Of a DNA stretch of 17,321 nt, positions 1-7,550 are shown in pieces; positions within the stretch are counted from its first letter, which is position 1; every line of letters begins with the position of its first letter. This stretch comes from Candidatus Alkanophagales archaeon (lineage in GTDB: Archaea > Halobacteriota > Syntropharchaeia > Alkanophagales > B39-G2). A program made the translations under genes and the position numbers. The notes beneath the pieces were generated by a model that did no database searches, was not told where the DNA came from, and saw only the letters and a list, made by a program, of their open reading frames with translations. The stretch is taken from positions 1 through 17,321 of the forward strand of contig QMVQ01000008.1 in the NCBI GenBank assembly GCA_003661185.1, given 5' to 3'.

Positions 1-55
1 ACGAACTTCCCGACGCCTGCGGCGGCAAATCGTAGTGGCGGCTTCGCTTCGTGCC

Positions 56-1663
56 TCACAAGCCCCGCACCTTCTCCGCATAAGCGGACTTGACCCGCTG
101 CAGCAGCGCCCGCAATGTTTCCTTGCTGTCGTTTTCTGCGTCGAGTTCGGAGAAGCTTACCCCTAATTCCTCCAATTCCTCCCTGTTCAGCATGAAAGGC
201 TCGTCGAGCGTCACGCTCCCGACGCTGAGGGAGAGCGTCGCCCAGCTCACGCTTAAAACCTGCGACGGAAACGCTTTCATGACGTTCGCTCTGAAGAAGT
301 CACGGGTGTTCTCTGGAGGGTTTGAAAGCGCCGCCGTCACTCGCCGCCGCATTTCCTCAAAATTTATTTCGCGCATCTCCTTCGAGGCGAACGCCAGCGA
401 GTCCTCCGGGTCGAAAATGGAGTCGTCGGCGGCGCCGCTCATGAGAGCGTCGGGAATCGCACCCTTCTGCACGTAAAACAGCACCTTTTCGTCAAGCAAC
501 GCATAATGGTTACAAATGCTAATGCCCTCCTCAGCCTTCTTAGGCTCGTAATTCACGAGAAACGCAAGCTTCGTCACCCAATCAATCCCATCAACGTAAG
601 CTTCAAGCCGCCGCTCATTAAGCCTTTCAAATAACTTTTTCATATGTTTCAGCCCAAATTCGTCCCAGAAGCCCTTCTCTTCGCCTTCTTCATACATACG
701 CTCGACACGCTCAAGGTAGAAATCCAGAATCTCTACGGCGTCCGTCGTTTCTCCATTCTCCAGCCGCAGCTTCCACTCGCAGGACTGAGTATCCACAGAA
801 ATTTTCTTAATCGCAGCGACGGGGTCTTCGAGTTGCGGGGCGTCGTCGAGCAGCCCCAGCTCGAAAGCCCGCATGACCATCGTCTGCGTCACGTCCCTCA
901 TTATTATCGCATACTCGCACCGCAATGCCTCGTAATGGATGTCATGGAGCCGCCAGTATTTGCGAGCGGCATGCGGCTGGTCCCTCGTGTTCAGAATTCC
1001 CCTGCTCGCCGTCGTCGAAAGCGAAGAACGTTGTGTCACGAACATCGCTCGTGGCGAGATCACGAACTTCACGCCGCTTATCTCCTCATCGAGGCTCTGC
1101 CTCGTAATATTTGCAGCGACGACGTCGCCGCCGCCGCAGAACACTATGCGAGCGACGAACCACGGGATTAACGCCCTTTCAACACGTCTCCAATCCTTGC
1201 ATGCAGCTCTGAGCGTGAGCGTGTTCCCGTGCGTCGCATACGTGTTCGTGACTATGCCACGCCTCTCGGCAAAGAAGTTGGCAACGTTGTTTTTGTGCAC
1301 TGAAACTTTCTTTTTCAGCGAGAAACTTGCTTCCCTTGCGCCTACGAACGCATAAATCTCAGAAGCCCGCTCGTAAGCCAGAGCGTCTAAGGGGGCGTTG
1401 TAGGAAGGCGTAGAAATCTCCAGATGTCCCAAATCATCGTAGATACGGCAGCCATTCCTCGCAAACGACGAAACTATAGTGCGCTCGTGCTCCTCCTGTG
1501 TCACCTCAGCAGAAATGTCCCAATTTACAATTCGAGAGAAATTAACTCGCTTCAGTCCCTGTATCGCAGCGCTTACGAGTAGTGAAGGGTTAAAAGGCAC
1601 CGCCGCGCTCAATGGATACTCCTGCTCTATGCCCCTGATCTTACTCTCCACGACGCCGCTCAT
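56..1663 (-). CDS. Dop/PafA-family protein, Dop-like (Pup deamidase/depupylase-type carboxylate-amine ligase fold)
   Basis: A 535-residue member of the Pup ligase/depupylase family, related to glutamine synthetase. Visible family motifs are the N-terminal GIEQEY (11-16, ATP/metal strand), NGCRIYDDLGHLE (70-82), KNN (124-126), the FCGGG strand (174-178), NTRDQPHA (224-231), and a C-terminal NPPENTRDFFR followed by VSW as in Dop. Dop-type signs are an NP...NWD segment (25-49) resembling the actinobacterial Dop N-terminus, and the Dop-length D-x2-H spacing at 77-80. The stretch where the Dop loop would lie (about 50-69) is short. D77 aligns with the family's catalytic Asp. The motif SHEN of the family reads THGN (144-147), so its Glu is lost. 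The start overlaps the stop of the upstream PafA-like gene (ATGA), implying translational coupling. Family assignment is firm. Whether it ligates, deamidates or cleaves a Pup-like tag is inference. Only 55 nt of the window lie downstream, with no gene visible. Confidence 0.85.
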   Translation of the reverse strand: MSGVVESKIRGIEQEYPLSAAVPFNPSLLVSAAIQGLKRVNFSRIVNWDISAEVTQEEHERTIVSSFARNGCRIYDDLGHLEISTPSYNAPLDALAYERASEIYAFVGAREASFSLKKKVSVHKNNVANFFAERRGIVTNTYATHGNTLTLRAACKDWRRVERALIPWFVARIVFCGGGDVVAANITRQSLDEEISGVKFVISPRAMFVTQRSSLSTTASRGILNTRDQPHAARKYWRLHDIHYEALRCEYAIIMRDVTQTMVMRAFELGLLDDAPQLEDPVAAIKKISVDTQSCEWKLRLENGETTDAVEILDFYLERVERMYEEGEEKGFWDEFGLKHMKKLFERLNERRLEAYVDGIDWVTKLAFLVNYEPKKAEEGISICNHYALLDEKVLFYVQKGAIPDALMSGAADDSIFDPEDSLAFASKEMREINFEEMRRRVTAALSNPPENTRDFFRANVMKAFPSQVLSVSWATLSLSVGSVTLDEPFMLNREELEELGVSFSELDAENDSKETLRALLQRVKSAYAEKVRGL

Positions 1664-3447
1664 CTGCGTGGTAGCCTCGTGATTCTGCAGCCCCCGTCGT
1701 CCTCTTCATTGTTCTCCGCCTCAGCTTCAGCTTCCTCCCTCTTTATCTCCTCTATCTTGCCCTTGATGCTCTCCTCATTCCAACCATCAAGTTCGTCAAA
1801 TCTATACGTTCGGCTGCCTGAATATAACAAGTAATCCAAATAAGGATTCCTGCTTATCCTCTCCCTTATTTCCCGGCTTATCCGCTCCTCCCAGTGCCGC
1901 ACGTCCTCCTCCTCCGCAAGCAGCCTCACGAGCACTTCTCTGGCACCGCTGCTACGCCGCCGCTCCCCTAAGAAAACAACGACGACGCTTGGCATCCTCG
2001 CAAGCTCCGGATACCTCGAAAACAGCTGCGAATATTCATCCTCGCCCGGACGCCTCACGTCTATCCTTATCTTCGGCTCCTTTGTTATCGTTATCTTATT
2101 CCAGCTTATCGTGGCGTTCTTGAACTCCTGCGCCAGCCGCACTCTCAGCTCCGCCCTCGAGTTCTTCGGCGGGAACAACAAAGCCTCGGCAATGTCTTCT
2201 TCCGTTAAAATGCGTTCGACGCCTATGCGGTCCGCCACCTTCTCATAAAGGTCATACTCACAAAGATTCGTGAACGCAAAGCTCGCCGCTATTTTCTTCT
2301 CCGTCTCATCATCTATCATATAATACTCGGAACGCAGATGCCTCCCTGAATACTCAAAGTCATCAATCTCGTGCTCGACCACCCAAAGCTTCATTATCCA
2401 CTCTATCCGCCGCACCAGATACGGGTCTTCGAGCAGACCTTGGTTCAGCTTCTCGCACACCCGCTTAAAAGTCTTCAGCGCATACTCGTCCCAATAATCA
2501 GTTTCACGCTCCTCAAAAAGCTCCTCTATTGCATCTATATAATAGTGATTGAGGTAATCCATCACCTTTATCCTGTCGCCGTTCGCCAATCTTATCTTCC
2601 AGTCACCGTTGATGTTCTGCGAAATTTCCTTGAACGTCTGAAGCGGGTTCCAGATGTCAGGCACCTCCCTTATGATGCCGTTCTCAATTGCATCTATGAC
2701 GTAGGTCGTGATTGCATTGTTCAACAGCCTCGTAACTTCCGAGCGCAATCCTTCACCGCTCGTCACGTGCACTCGCATTTTATCCTTCGACGTCAACGGC
2801 TCGTCTCTCGTCGAGAGTATCGGCCATTGCGACGGCGACTCCGTCATCACCCTGCGAGCGACTACCGCCTTCGGCGAAATCACGTAACGGACGCCGCTGC
2901 TGTCAAGGATATAGCCGCCAGCGCCGCAGAAGACCTTACGCAGCACCAGATACGGAATGAAGAGCCCCTCTTTCCCAGCAAACCTCCGCCGCTCCACCAT
3001 GTAGGACTCGTGCGTGCCCCGACTATACCTCTTGTCAATCTCAACGTTCGCCTTCCAGCATTGTATATACACATCATCGCCGCTTCTCTTCCCGAAACGC
3101 TCCCGATATCGCTCGCTCGCAAGCTCGGCGCCGAGCTGCATGTATATTTCTGACGCCTTATCGTATTTGAGAACTTCAAAAGCGTTCCTGCATTCGGGCG
3201 TCGCAATCTCAAGATGCCCACCTGTGCACACGTAGATGCGGGCGCCGTTCCGCAGAAATCCGTCGTTACGCCGCTGCAGCTTCGAGCAGATGGCTGAAAT
3301 GTCGTCGAAGAATTTGTATTCTTCCAAGGACCGAATTATCTCGTCAACGTGGTAATATCTTGCATACCTGTAGAGCTCAGTAGCTTCTGTATTTATACCA
3401 ACTCGGAACTCATGCTCTATTCCTTGCCACCGGTTAAAATTATCCAT
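1660..3447 (-). CDS. PafA-like Pup-ligase family protein with Cys at the catalytic Asp position and a long C-terminal extension
   Basis: A 595-residue homologue of the Pup ligase PafA, which joins the C-terminal Glu of Pup to substrate lysines using ATP. Motifs are GIEHEF (9-14), FLRNGARIYV-C-TGGHLEIATPEC (64-86, almost the PafA wording), THESY (145-149), FCGAGG (173-178), STRDEP (212-217), and a late segment ILTEEDIAEAL..PP..SRA typical of PafA. Spacing between positions 74 and 78 matches PafA, not Dop. The striking change is C74 (codon TGC, complement of 3226-3228) in place of the catalytic Asp. The protein is more than 100 residues longer than typical PafA. The extra C-terminal part is charged and helical, ending with an acidic EDDGG followed by CRITRLPRR. 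It lies 61 nt downstream of the ARC-like ATPase gene and overlaps the Dop-like gene. A role in protein tagging for a proteasome is likely from context; the chemistry with Cys is unknown. Confidence 0.83.
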   Translation of the reverse strand: MDNFNRWQGIEHEFRVGINTEATELYRYARYYHVDEIIRSLEEYKFFDDISAICSKLQRRNDGFLRNGARIYVCTGGHLEIATPECRNAFEVLKYDKASEIYMQLGAELASERYRERFGKRSGDDVYIQCWKANVEIDKRYSRGTHESYMVERRRFAGKEGLFIPYLVLRKVFCGAGGYILDSSGVRYVISPKAVVARRVMTESPSQWPILSTRDEPLTSKDKMRVHVTSGEGLRSEVTRLLNNAITTYVIDAIENGIIREVPDIWNPLQTFKEISQNINGDWKIRLANGDRIKVMDYLNHYYIDAIEELFEERETDYWDEYALKTFKRVCEKLNQGLLEDPYLVRRIEWIMKLWVVEHEIDDFEYSGRHLRSEYYMIDDETEKKIAASFAFTNLCEYDLYEKVADRIGVERILTEEDIAEALLFPPKNSRAELRVRLAQEFKNATISWNKITITKEPKIRIDVRRPGEDEYSQLFSRYPELARMPSVVVVFLGERRRSSGAREVLVRLLAEEEDVRHWEERISREIRERISRNPYLDYLLYSGSRTYRFDELDGWNEESIKGKIEEIKREEAEAEAENNEEDDGGCRITRLPRR

Positions 3448-3508
3448 AAAGCTCCCCTCAATTACGTTAATCCGCTTCAGTGCCGTTAGCGTCGTCGCAT
3501 CACGTCGC

Positions 3509-5134
3509 TCAGAAATGCATGCCTGTATCCTCTTCTAGCTTCTTGTGGTAGCCCGCTGCTATCATCTCTTCTGCACGCCGCTTCAGGAATCTGTTGAAGC
3601 CCTCCTTCAGGTGCTCCAGCGTCACCCCTATCTCCGATGGCGACCTATATTTCTTGCTCAGCTCCAGCGCTCGCTCTTCTACGTCAAGAACTCCGTCAAG
3701 CCCTTCCCGCACCCATATCTCAGCGATGTCTGTCCTCCCAACAATCCCCTTCTTCAGCATGAATATCGTTCGTTCCTCAAGCGCTCTGTCCCTCGCATAA
3801 TAGAACATCTGCGCGATAAACCGCCCTGTGACGGAATCACGACGCCGTATGGTCCCGATCTCTGTCTCAACAATGTCGTCCGTATACATGTAATCAACAA
3901 TCTCTTCGACGAGATAGTTCTGGGCAGCAGCTACATCACCGAGCTCCTCCACCAGCAAAGCATCCATGGGCACCTTCCTCGCATATATCCTAGCGATGGA
4001 GAACGCCGCCTCCTTATCCGGCTTCGGCACCTCTATTATCTTGTCGAAGCGGGAGCGTAGCGCTGAATCTATAAGGTGAAGACGGTTTGTCGCCCCGATA
4101 ACCGTGAGGTGTGGGTGCAAGTCGTAGAAGCCTTCGAGGATATCAAGGAGCTGCCCGGTAACACGCTCGGGCGCCCCTGAGGAGCCAACATACATGCCTC
4201 GCTCCTGCGCCAGCGCATCTATCTCATCGAAGAAAATGACGCCATAGTCGTTCTCACCGCTCTCAAGCTTCTCGTTCGCCGTCTTAAAGACTAATCTCAC
4301 ATTCCGCTCGGATTCGCCGAGCCACATGCTGAAAAGCTCGCCGGCGCCGACCTTCACGAACTCGCAGTTCGGCAGCGCCGTCGCAAGCGCCTTCGCACAC
4401 ATCGTCTTCCCACAGCCCGGCGGCCCATACATCAAAATGCGACGGGAATGCTCCCCATATTTGGAATAATCATCAGGATTGAACATTGGTAGTATTATGC
4501 TCCTTATAAGCTCCTTCTTAACTTCCCTCAAGCCCCCAATGTCATTGAAACTTACGCCTGGGCTTTTTGTAACCTCGTATTTTGAAAATTCCCTCGTCAC
4601 GTAACGCCTCTTTATGTCAAAGGTCATCGGTATCATCCCAACCTTCATGCCCTCTTTTAGCGCCTTCCTCTCTTCCTCCGAAAGCTTCTTGTATATCTTG
4701 TTTTGCCCTCGTCCCGTCGAAATCTCACTAATCCACTCGTCCCCCTCACACCGTATCTCCTCAACCTCGCCGACGATGAGGTCCACCATCTTGTTGTAAG
4801 CCCGGGTTATGCCGACTGTAAAGCCCGTCGGGCTTTTCTTGTCCGGGATGTGCCCTATGAAAACATATTGCCCCTCCCTGAGGTTTCGCACCTCCTCGTC
4901 GGAGAGCAAACCGTAGGGCAAGACCTTTAACGCTCCGTTTACGTTCACGACGGCACCGTCCTCAAGCTTCTCAACTATAAACCCTATGTCGAGCGGCGGT
5001 GCCTTAGCCTTCGACACCAGACGCTCCAGCTCCTCCTTGTAGGTCTCCAGCTCCTCGTATCTCCTCAATAACCTCCGGTACTCGCTCTCTAACCGCTCAT
5101 ACTCATATCGGGGGACATATTCATCCCTTGCCAT
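3509..5134 (-). CDS. arc: ARC/Mpa-type proteasomal AAA+ ATPase
   Basis: A 541-residue ring ATPase that would unfold tagged proteins and feed them to a 20S proteasome. Order of parts: N-terminal coiled coil (about 9-42), two OB-like segments (about 48-112 and 115-175), the AAA entry motif FNDIGGL (196-202), Walker A GPPGCGKT (237-244), pore loop with aromatic-hydrophobic-Gly as W271-L-G273, Walker B FFDEID (301-306), sensor-1 GATNR (347-351) and Arg finger near R360/R362. After the AAA core the VDYMYTDD...RRDSVTGRFIAQM stretch matches the ARC/Mpa-specific insert rather than archaeal PAN. The C-terminus is GMHF, reminiscent of the Mpa GQYL and PAN HbYX proteasome-docking tails but not canonical. 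A GGGAG ribosome site lies just before the ATG, with a TATA box about 35 nt upstream. It is first in the operon with two PafA/Dop-family genes, which strongly favours ARC over PAN. Confidence 0.88.
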   Translation of the reverse strand: MARDEYVPRYEYERLESEYRRLLRRYEELETYKEELERLVSKAKAPPLDIGFIVEKLEDGAVVNVNGALKVLPYGLLSDEEVRNLREGQYVFIGHIPDKKSPTGFTVGITRAYNKMVDLIVGEVEEIRCEGDEWISEISTGRGQNKIYKKLSEEERKALKEGMKVGMIPMTFDIKRRYVTREFSKYEVTKSPGVSFNDIGGLREVKKELIRSIILPMFNPDDYSKYGEHSRRILMYGPPGCGKTMCAKALATALPNCEFVKVGAGELFSMWLGESERNVRLVFKTANEKLESGENDYGVIFFDEIDALAQERGMYVGSSGAPERVTGQLLDILEGFYDLHPHLTVIGATNRLHLIDSALRSRFDKIIEVPKPDKEAAFSIARIYARKVPMDALLVEELGDVAAAQNYLVEEIVDYMYTDDIVETEIGTIRRRDSVTGRFIAQMFYYARDRALEERTIFMLKKGIVGRTDIAEIWVREGLDGVLDVEERALELSKKYRSPSEIGVTLEHLKEGFNRFLKRRAEEMIAAGYHKKLEEDTGMHF

Positions 5135-5140
5135 ATCTTT

Positions 5141-5174
5141 TCTCCCTTAAATCTATTGTATTTCCTTTTATAAG
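5141..5174 (-). promoter_or_regulatory. Promoter and ribosome site of the ARC-PafA-Dop operon
   Basis: Read on the minus strand, CTTATAAAAGG (5164-5174) is a good archaeal TATA box. It lies about 35 nt before the ATG at 5134 and is followed by the Shine-Dalgarno sequence GGGAGA (5141-5146). This predicts a short leader. The promoter is divergent from the UppP-like gene. Confidence 0.6.
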
Positions 5175-5211
5175 ATTGTCGCTGACCGCTCTTTTTTTAT
5201 CATATCCATCT

Positions 5212-5247
5212 TATTAAGGAGGCGAGCGTTTATTAAGGGGGCAAGCA
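5212..5247 (+). repeat. Imperfect tandem repeat carrying two Shine-Dalgarno-like sites
   Basis: TATTAAGGAGGCGAGCG (5212-5228) is repeated as TATTAAGGGGGCAAGCA (5231-5247) with three mismatches and a 19-nt period. The first copy holds a perfect AAGGAGG but is 30 nt from the UppP-like ATG. The second holds AAGGGGG at a usable distance. It may be a chance duplication of a ribosome site or a regulatory repeat. Confidence 0.5.
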
Positions 5248-5251
5248 ACAG

Positions 5252-6028
5252 ATGGCGATAGACGCACGGCAGGCTGCGATCCTCGGCGCTGTTCAAGGCG
5301 TATTAGAATGGCTCCCCGTGAGCAGCGAGGGGCAATCTATGCTCCTCATGCTTAAATATCTCTCCATAAGCGTGAGCGAAGCTTTTTCTCTTGCAATATT
5401 CTTGCATCTCGGGACGATGTTCGCCGTTTTGTTAAGGTTTCGTCGTGAATTTCTGCACATGGTGCTGAACCCCACGGCGAAGCTCTCAAAACTCGTGATT
5501 CTGGCTACGCTCTCCACAGGCGTCACCGCTGTGCCTTTATTTTTCTTCGTAAAAAACTTCAAGAGTGGCGACATGGTCTCCTTGCTCATAGGACTGATGC
5601 TCATCGCCACCGGGCTCCTGCTCAGAGCCGCAAAAACGGCATACGGGCGGAAAAAAGCCGAAGATTTGAGCGGCAAAGAGGCTTTCTTTCTCGGACTCTT
5701 CCAAGGCCTTGCGATATTGCCCGGGGTGTCCCGCTCCGGGACGACCATCACATACCTCCTGCTCAGCGGCGTCGAACAGGGACAAGCACTCATCGTATCA
5801 TTTTTGATAAGCGTCCCCGCAGTCCTCGGCGCCGTGACCTTAGAAGCGCTCTCCGGCAACTTCGTATTCTTCCAAAACGGCTTAGTAATGCTACTCACCT
5901 CTTTCGCCATGGGCTACTTAACGATGGACGCTCTCCTGAAACTTGCCAAAAAAGTCAACTTTTCAATATTTTGCGTATTTTTAGGCGTGGTGACCATTAT
6001 TATCGTTGCGCCTGCCTTCGGCTTGTAA
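5252..6028 (+). CDS. UppP/BacA-like polyprenyl-diphosphatase family membrane protein
   Basis: A 258-residue, highly hydrophobic protein with about seven to eight membrane segments, the usual UppP size. The two family signatures are visible: GVLEWLPVSSEGQ (16-28) and PGVSRSGTT (157-165, with R161). UppP releases phosphate from undecaprenyl diphosphate in bacteria. Archaeal homologues may recycle dolichyl diphosphate during N-glycosylation or act on isoprenoid diphosphates. The bacterial signature begins with a conserved Glu (E-G-L-T-E) and ends in Gly-His. Here the first Glu is Gln (Q15) and the His is Gln (Q28), while E19, S24, S25 and R161 remain, so activity may differ. The 3' end overlaps the convergent PEF-CTERM gene by 29 nt. 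The family call is firm; substrate is unknown. Confidence 0.85.
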   Translation: MAIDARQAAILGAVQGVLEWLPVSSEGQSMLLMLKYLSISVSEAFSLAIFLHLGTMFAVLLRFRREFLHMVLNPTAKLSKLVILATLSTGVTAVPLFFFVKNFKSGDMVSLLIGLMLIATGLLLRAAKTAYGRKKAEDLSGKEAFFLGLFQGLAILPGVSRSGTTITYLLLSGVEQGQALIVSFLISVPAVLGAVTLEALSGNFVFFQNGLVMLLTSFAMGYLTMDALLKLAKKVNFSIFCVFLGVVTIIIVAPAFGL

Positions 6029-7412
6029 AAATGAGGGCAAATATCAATAATAGGGGCAAAATAATTGTTGGGAATTCTGAAATTGAAAAATCCCGTATAT
6101 AAACGTCGTCATCCACAGGCTCGCCGTCGTCCCACTCGCCGTTATCGTTTATGTCCACGACTATGCTATACTCGCCGGGCGTCAGCGTCGCATTCCATAT
6201 CTTAGCAAACGCACTCCCCTCGTCATCAACACGCACAACCTCGACGCCGCCTGAAACGTCCTTCAGAGCAGCTCTACTCCGCCAGTCCTTATCCACAACG
6301 TATATACGAACTGTGGTGTTCGCAGGCAAGTATTTGACGTAGCAATATAGGCTTTCAGACACGTTGAACACGTCTTTTTCATGCCTCGTGGCATCGCAAG
6401 ACCTCACAAGTGGCGACAACGGCTGCGAAGGCGGGGAAGAGGAGTGGTGGTGCCGTCTGATGTGCCCCTTATGCTGCGGCTCCGCCATTTCCACTACTGA
6501 AAAATTCCCAACGCCGTCATTTTCGAAATTGAAAATGCCTTCACCAGCACCTACCTCGTCGAAAATCACGCAAAACCCCGTAACATTGTCGTTAGCGGTT
6601 GCATTCCTCCATATCAAAATGTGCGAGACGTTCCCGAACTCGTCAGAAACCACAAGCTCATGAACGCCCGAGGGGTCGTTATGAGGGACCAAAACGTTCC
6701 CCTCTGCTACCGGGGATGGTTGTATCCAAGTTCTATAATCGGTGTTCGGCAGCAAGCCCGTCGCTTTCACATACACGGCATCTCCCTCTACAAATTCCAC
6801 CTTCTCAACGCCATTTTCGTCCGTCGTTACCACGACAGGCTCGAATTTATAATGCACATCCTCTCTTAGGATCTTTGGCGTGAACGTCCTCCTAAAATCA
6901 CCGCTTACCAATGTCGCGCTCACAATGACCAGCTTCGAGTCCGAGAGCGCAAGGCCGTCCGCCGTCCCTTTTATCTTCATCCTTAGCCCCGGATAAGTCT
7001 CGTTAAATCTTTTTATGTCCAGTATCAGCCGTGTATGGTCTTTTACGTTCAACACTACGCTCTCAGCGTTTATTTCCATAGCGGACCCTTTCTGGGATAT
7101 GATTATGCCCGCCGAGTTATTCCAGTCGGAAAACGCCCTCGTGACGCCGTCGGCGTCGCTAATTTCCACGTTTAGGAAAGCCCCGTTGACGCCGTTTCCC
7201 GAGCCTCTGCTGAATATTTTGACATACGCTCCCTTTATCCACATCCCATACCGTTCGGCGATGTAAGAGAAGCGTTCCACGTTGCCTGAACCGTTTATGG
7301 AATATGCATACTCGTCGGCGATTGGAGCTTTCGGGCTCGAAACGAGAGGCAAAACCATGACAAACACCATGACTGCGAAGATGACCGTGGCAAAGTTTTT
7401 CTTTAGCCTCAA
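6000..7412 (-). CDS. Secreted PEF-CTERM surface protein
   Basis: A 470-residue exported protein. The N-terminus is a classical signal peptide (basic RLKK, then a hydrophobic run to about residue 25). The C-terminus EFPTIILPLLLIFALIF followed by RR is a PEF-CTERM sorting signal, known from methanogen relatives as a substrate of archaeosortase, which removes the tail and anchors the protein. Ten N-x-S/T sequons suggest heavy N-glycosylation. A His/Ser/Pro-rich linker (QHKGHIRRHHHSSSPPSQP) separates a long N-terminal part from a C-terminal Ig-like domain that ends in DINDNGEWDDGE, a calcium-loop-like motif. The start is TTG at 7410-7412: an in-frame stop lies just upstream, and GGGGAGGAGG precedes the TTG at ribosome-site distance. 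No enzymatic function is visible. The neighbouring sugar-nucleotide genes fit a glycosylated envelope. Confidence 0.8.
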   Translation of the reverse strand: MRLKKNFATVIFAVMVFVMVLPLVSSPKAPIADEYAYSINGSGNVERFSYIAERYGMWIKGAYVKIFSRGSGNGVNGAFLNVEISDADGVTRAFSDWNNSAGIIISQKGSAMEINAESVVLNVKDHTRLILDIKRFNETYPGLRMKIKGTADGLALSDSKLVIVSATLVSGDFRRTFTPKILREDVHYKFEPVVVTTDENGVEKVEFVEGDAVYVKATGLLPNTDYRTWIQPSPVAEGNVLVPHNDPSGVHELVVSDEFGNVSHILIWRNATANDNVTGFCVIFDEVGAGEGIFNFENDGVGNFSVVEMAEPQHKGHIRRHHHSSSPPSQPLSPLVRSCDATRHEKDVFNVSESLYCYVKYLPANTTVRIYVVDKDWRSRAALKDVSGGVEVVRVDDEGSAFAKIWNATLTPGEYSIVVDINDNGEWDDGEPVDDDVYIRDFSISEFPTIILPLLLIFALIFTSRRQAQR

Positions 7413-7550
7413 TGCCCTCCTCCCCGTCAGTTATGTTCGTAAACAAGTATTTAGTCGTTTCCATAGAGGAAATAATTCTTTCCTTCAGAAAAATTCCCTG
7501 ATAACTTTCAAGGGCACCCCCAGGGTTGAATGAAATCATTTGGCAATTAT

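Noticed and set aside
56..3447. The two ligase-fold proteins as glutamate-cysteine ligase or glutamine synthetase relatives
   Set aside because: The RNGxRxY...GHxE, KNN/THES and [NS]TRD[EQ]P motifs in order, plus the C-terminal PPxxxR segment, are specific to PafA/Dop.
3509..5134. Assignment of the AAA+ ATPase as ordinary archaeal PAN
   Set aside because: It has a longer N-terminal double-OB region and the ARC/Mpa-type insert after the AAA core, and it is operonic with PafA/Dop homologues.
7159..7539. 126-codon minus-strand ORF whose first 40 residues look protein-like
   Set aside because: Most of it runs in another frame over the signal-peptide and mature part of the PEF-CTERM gene, and the TTG start with a strong ribosome site explains the region better.
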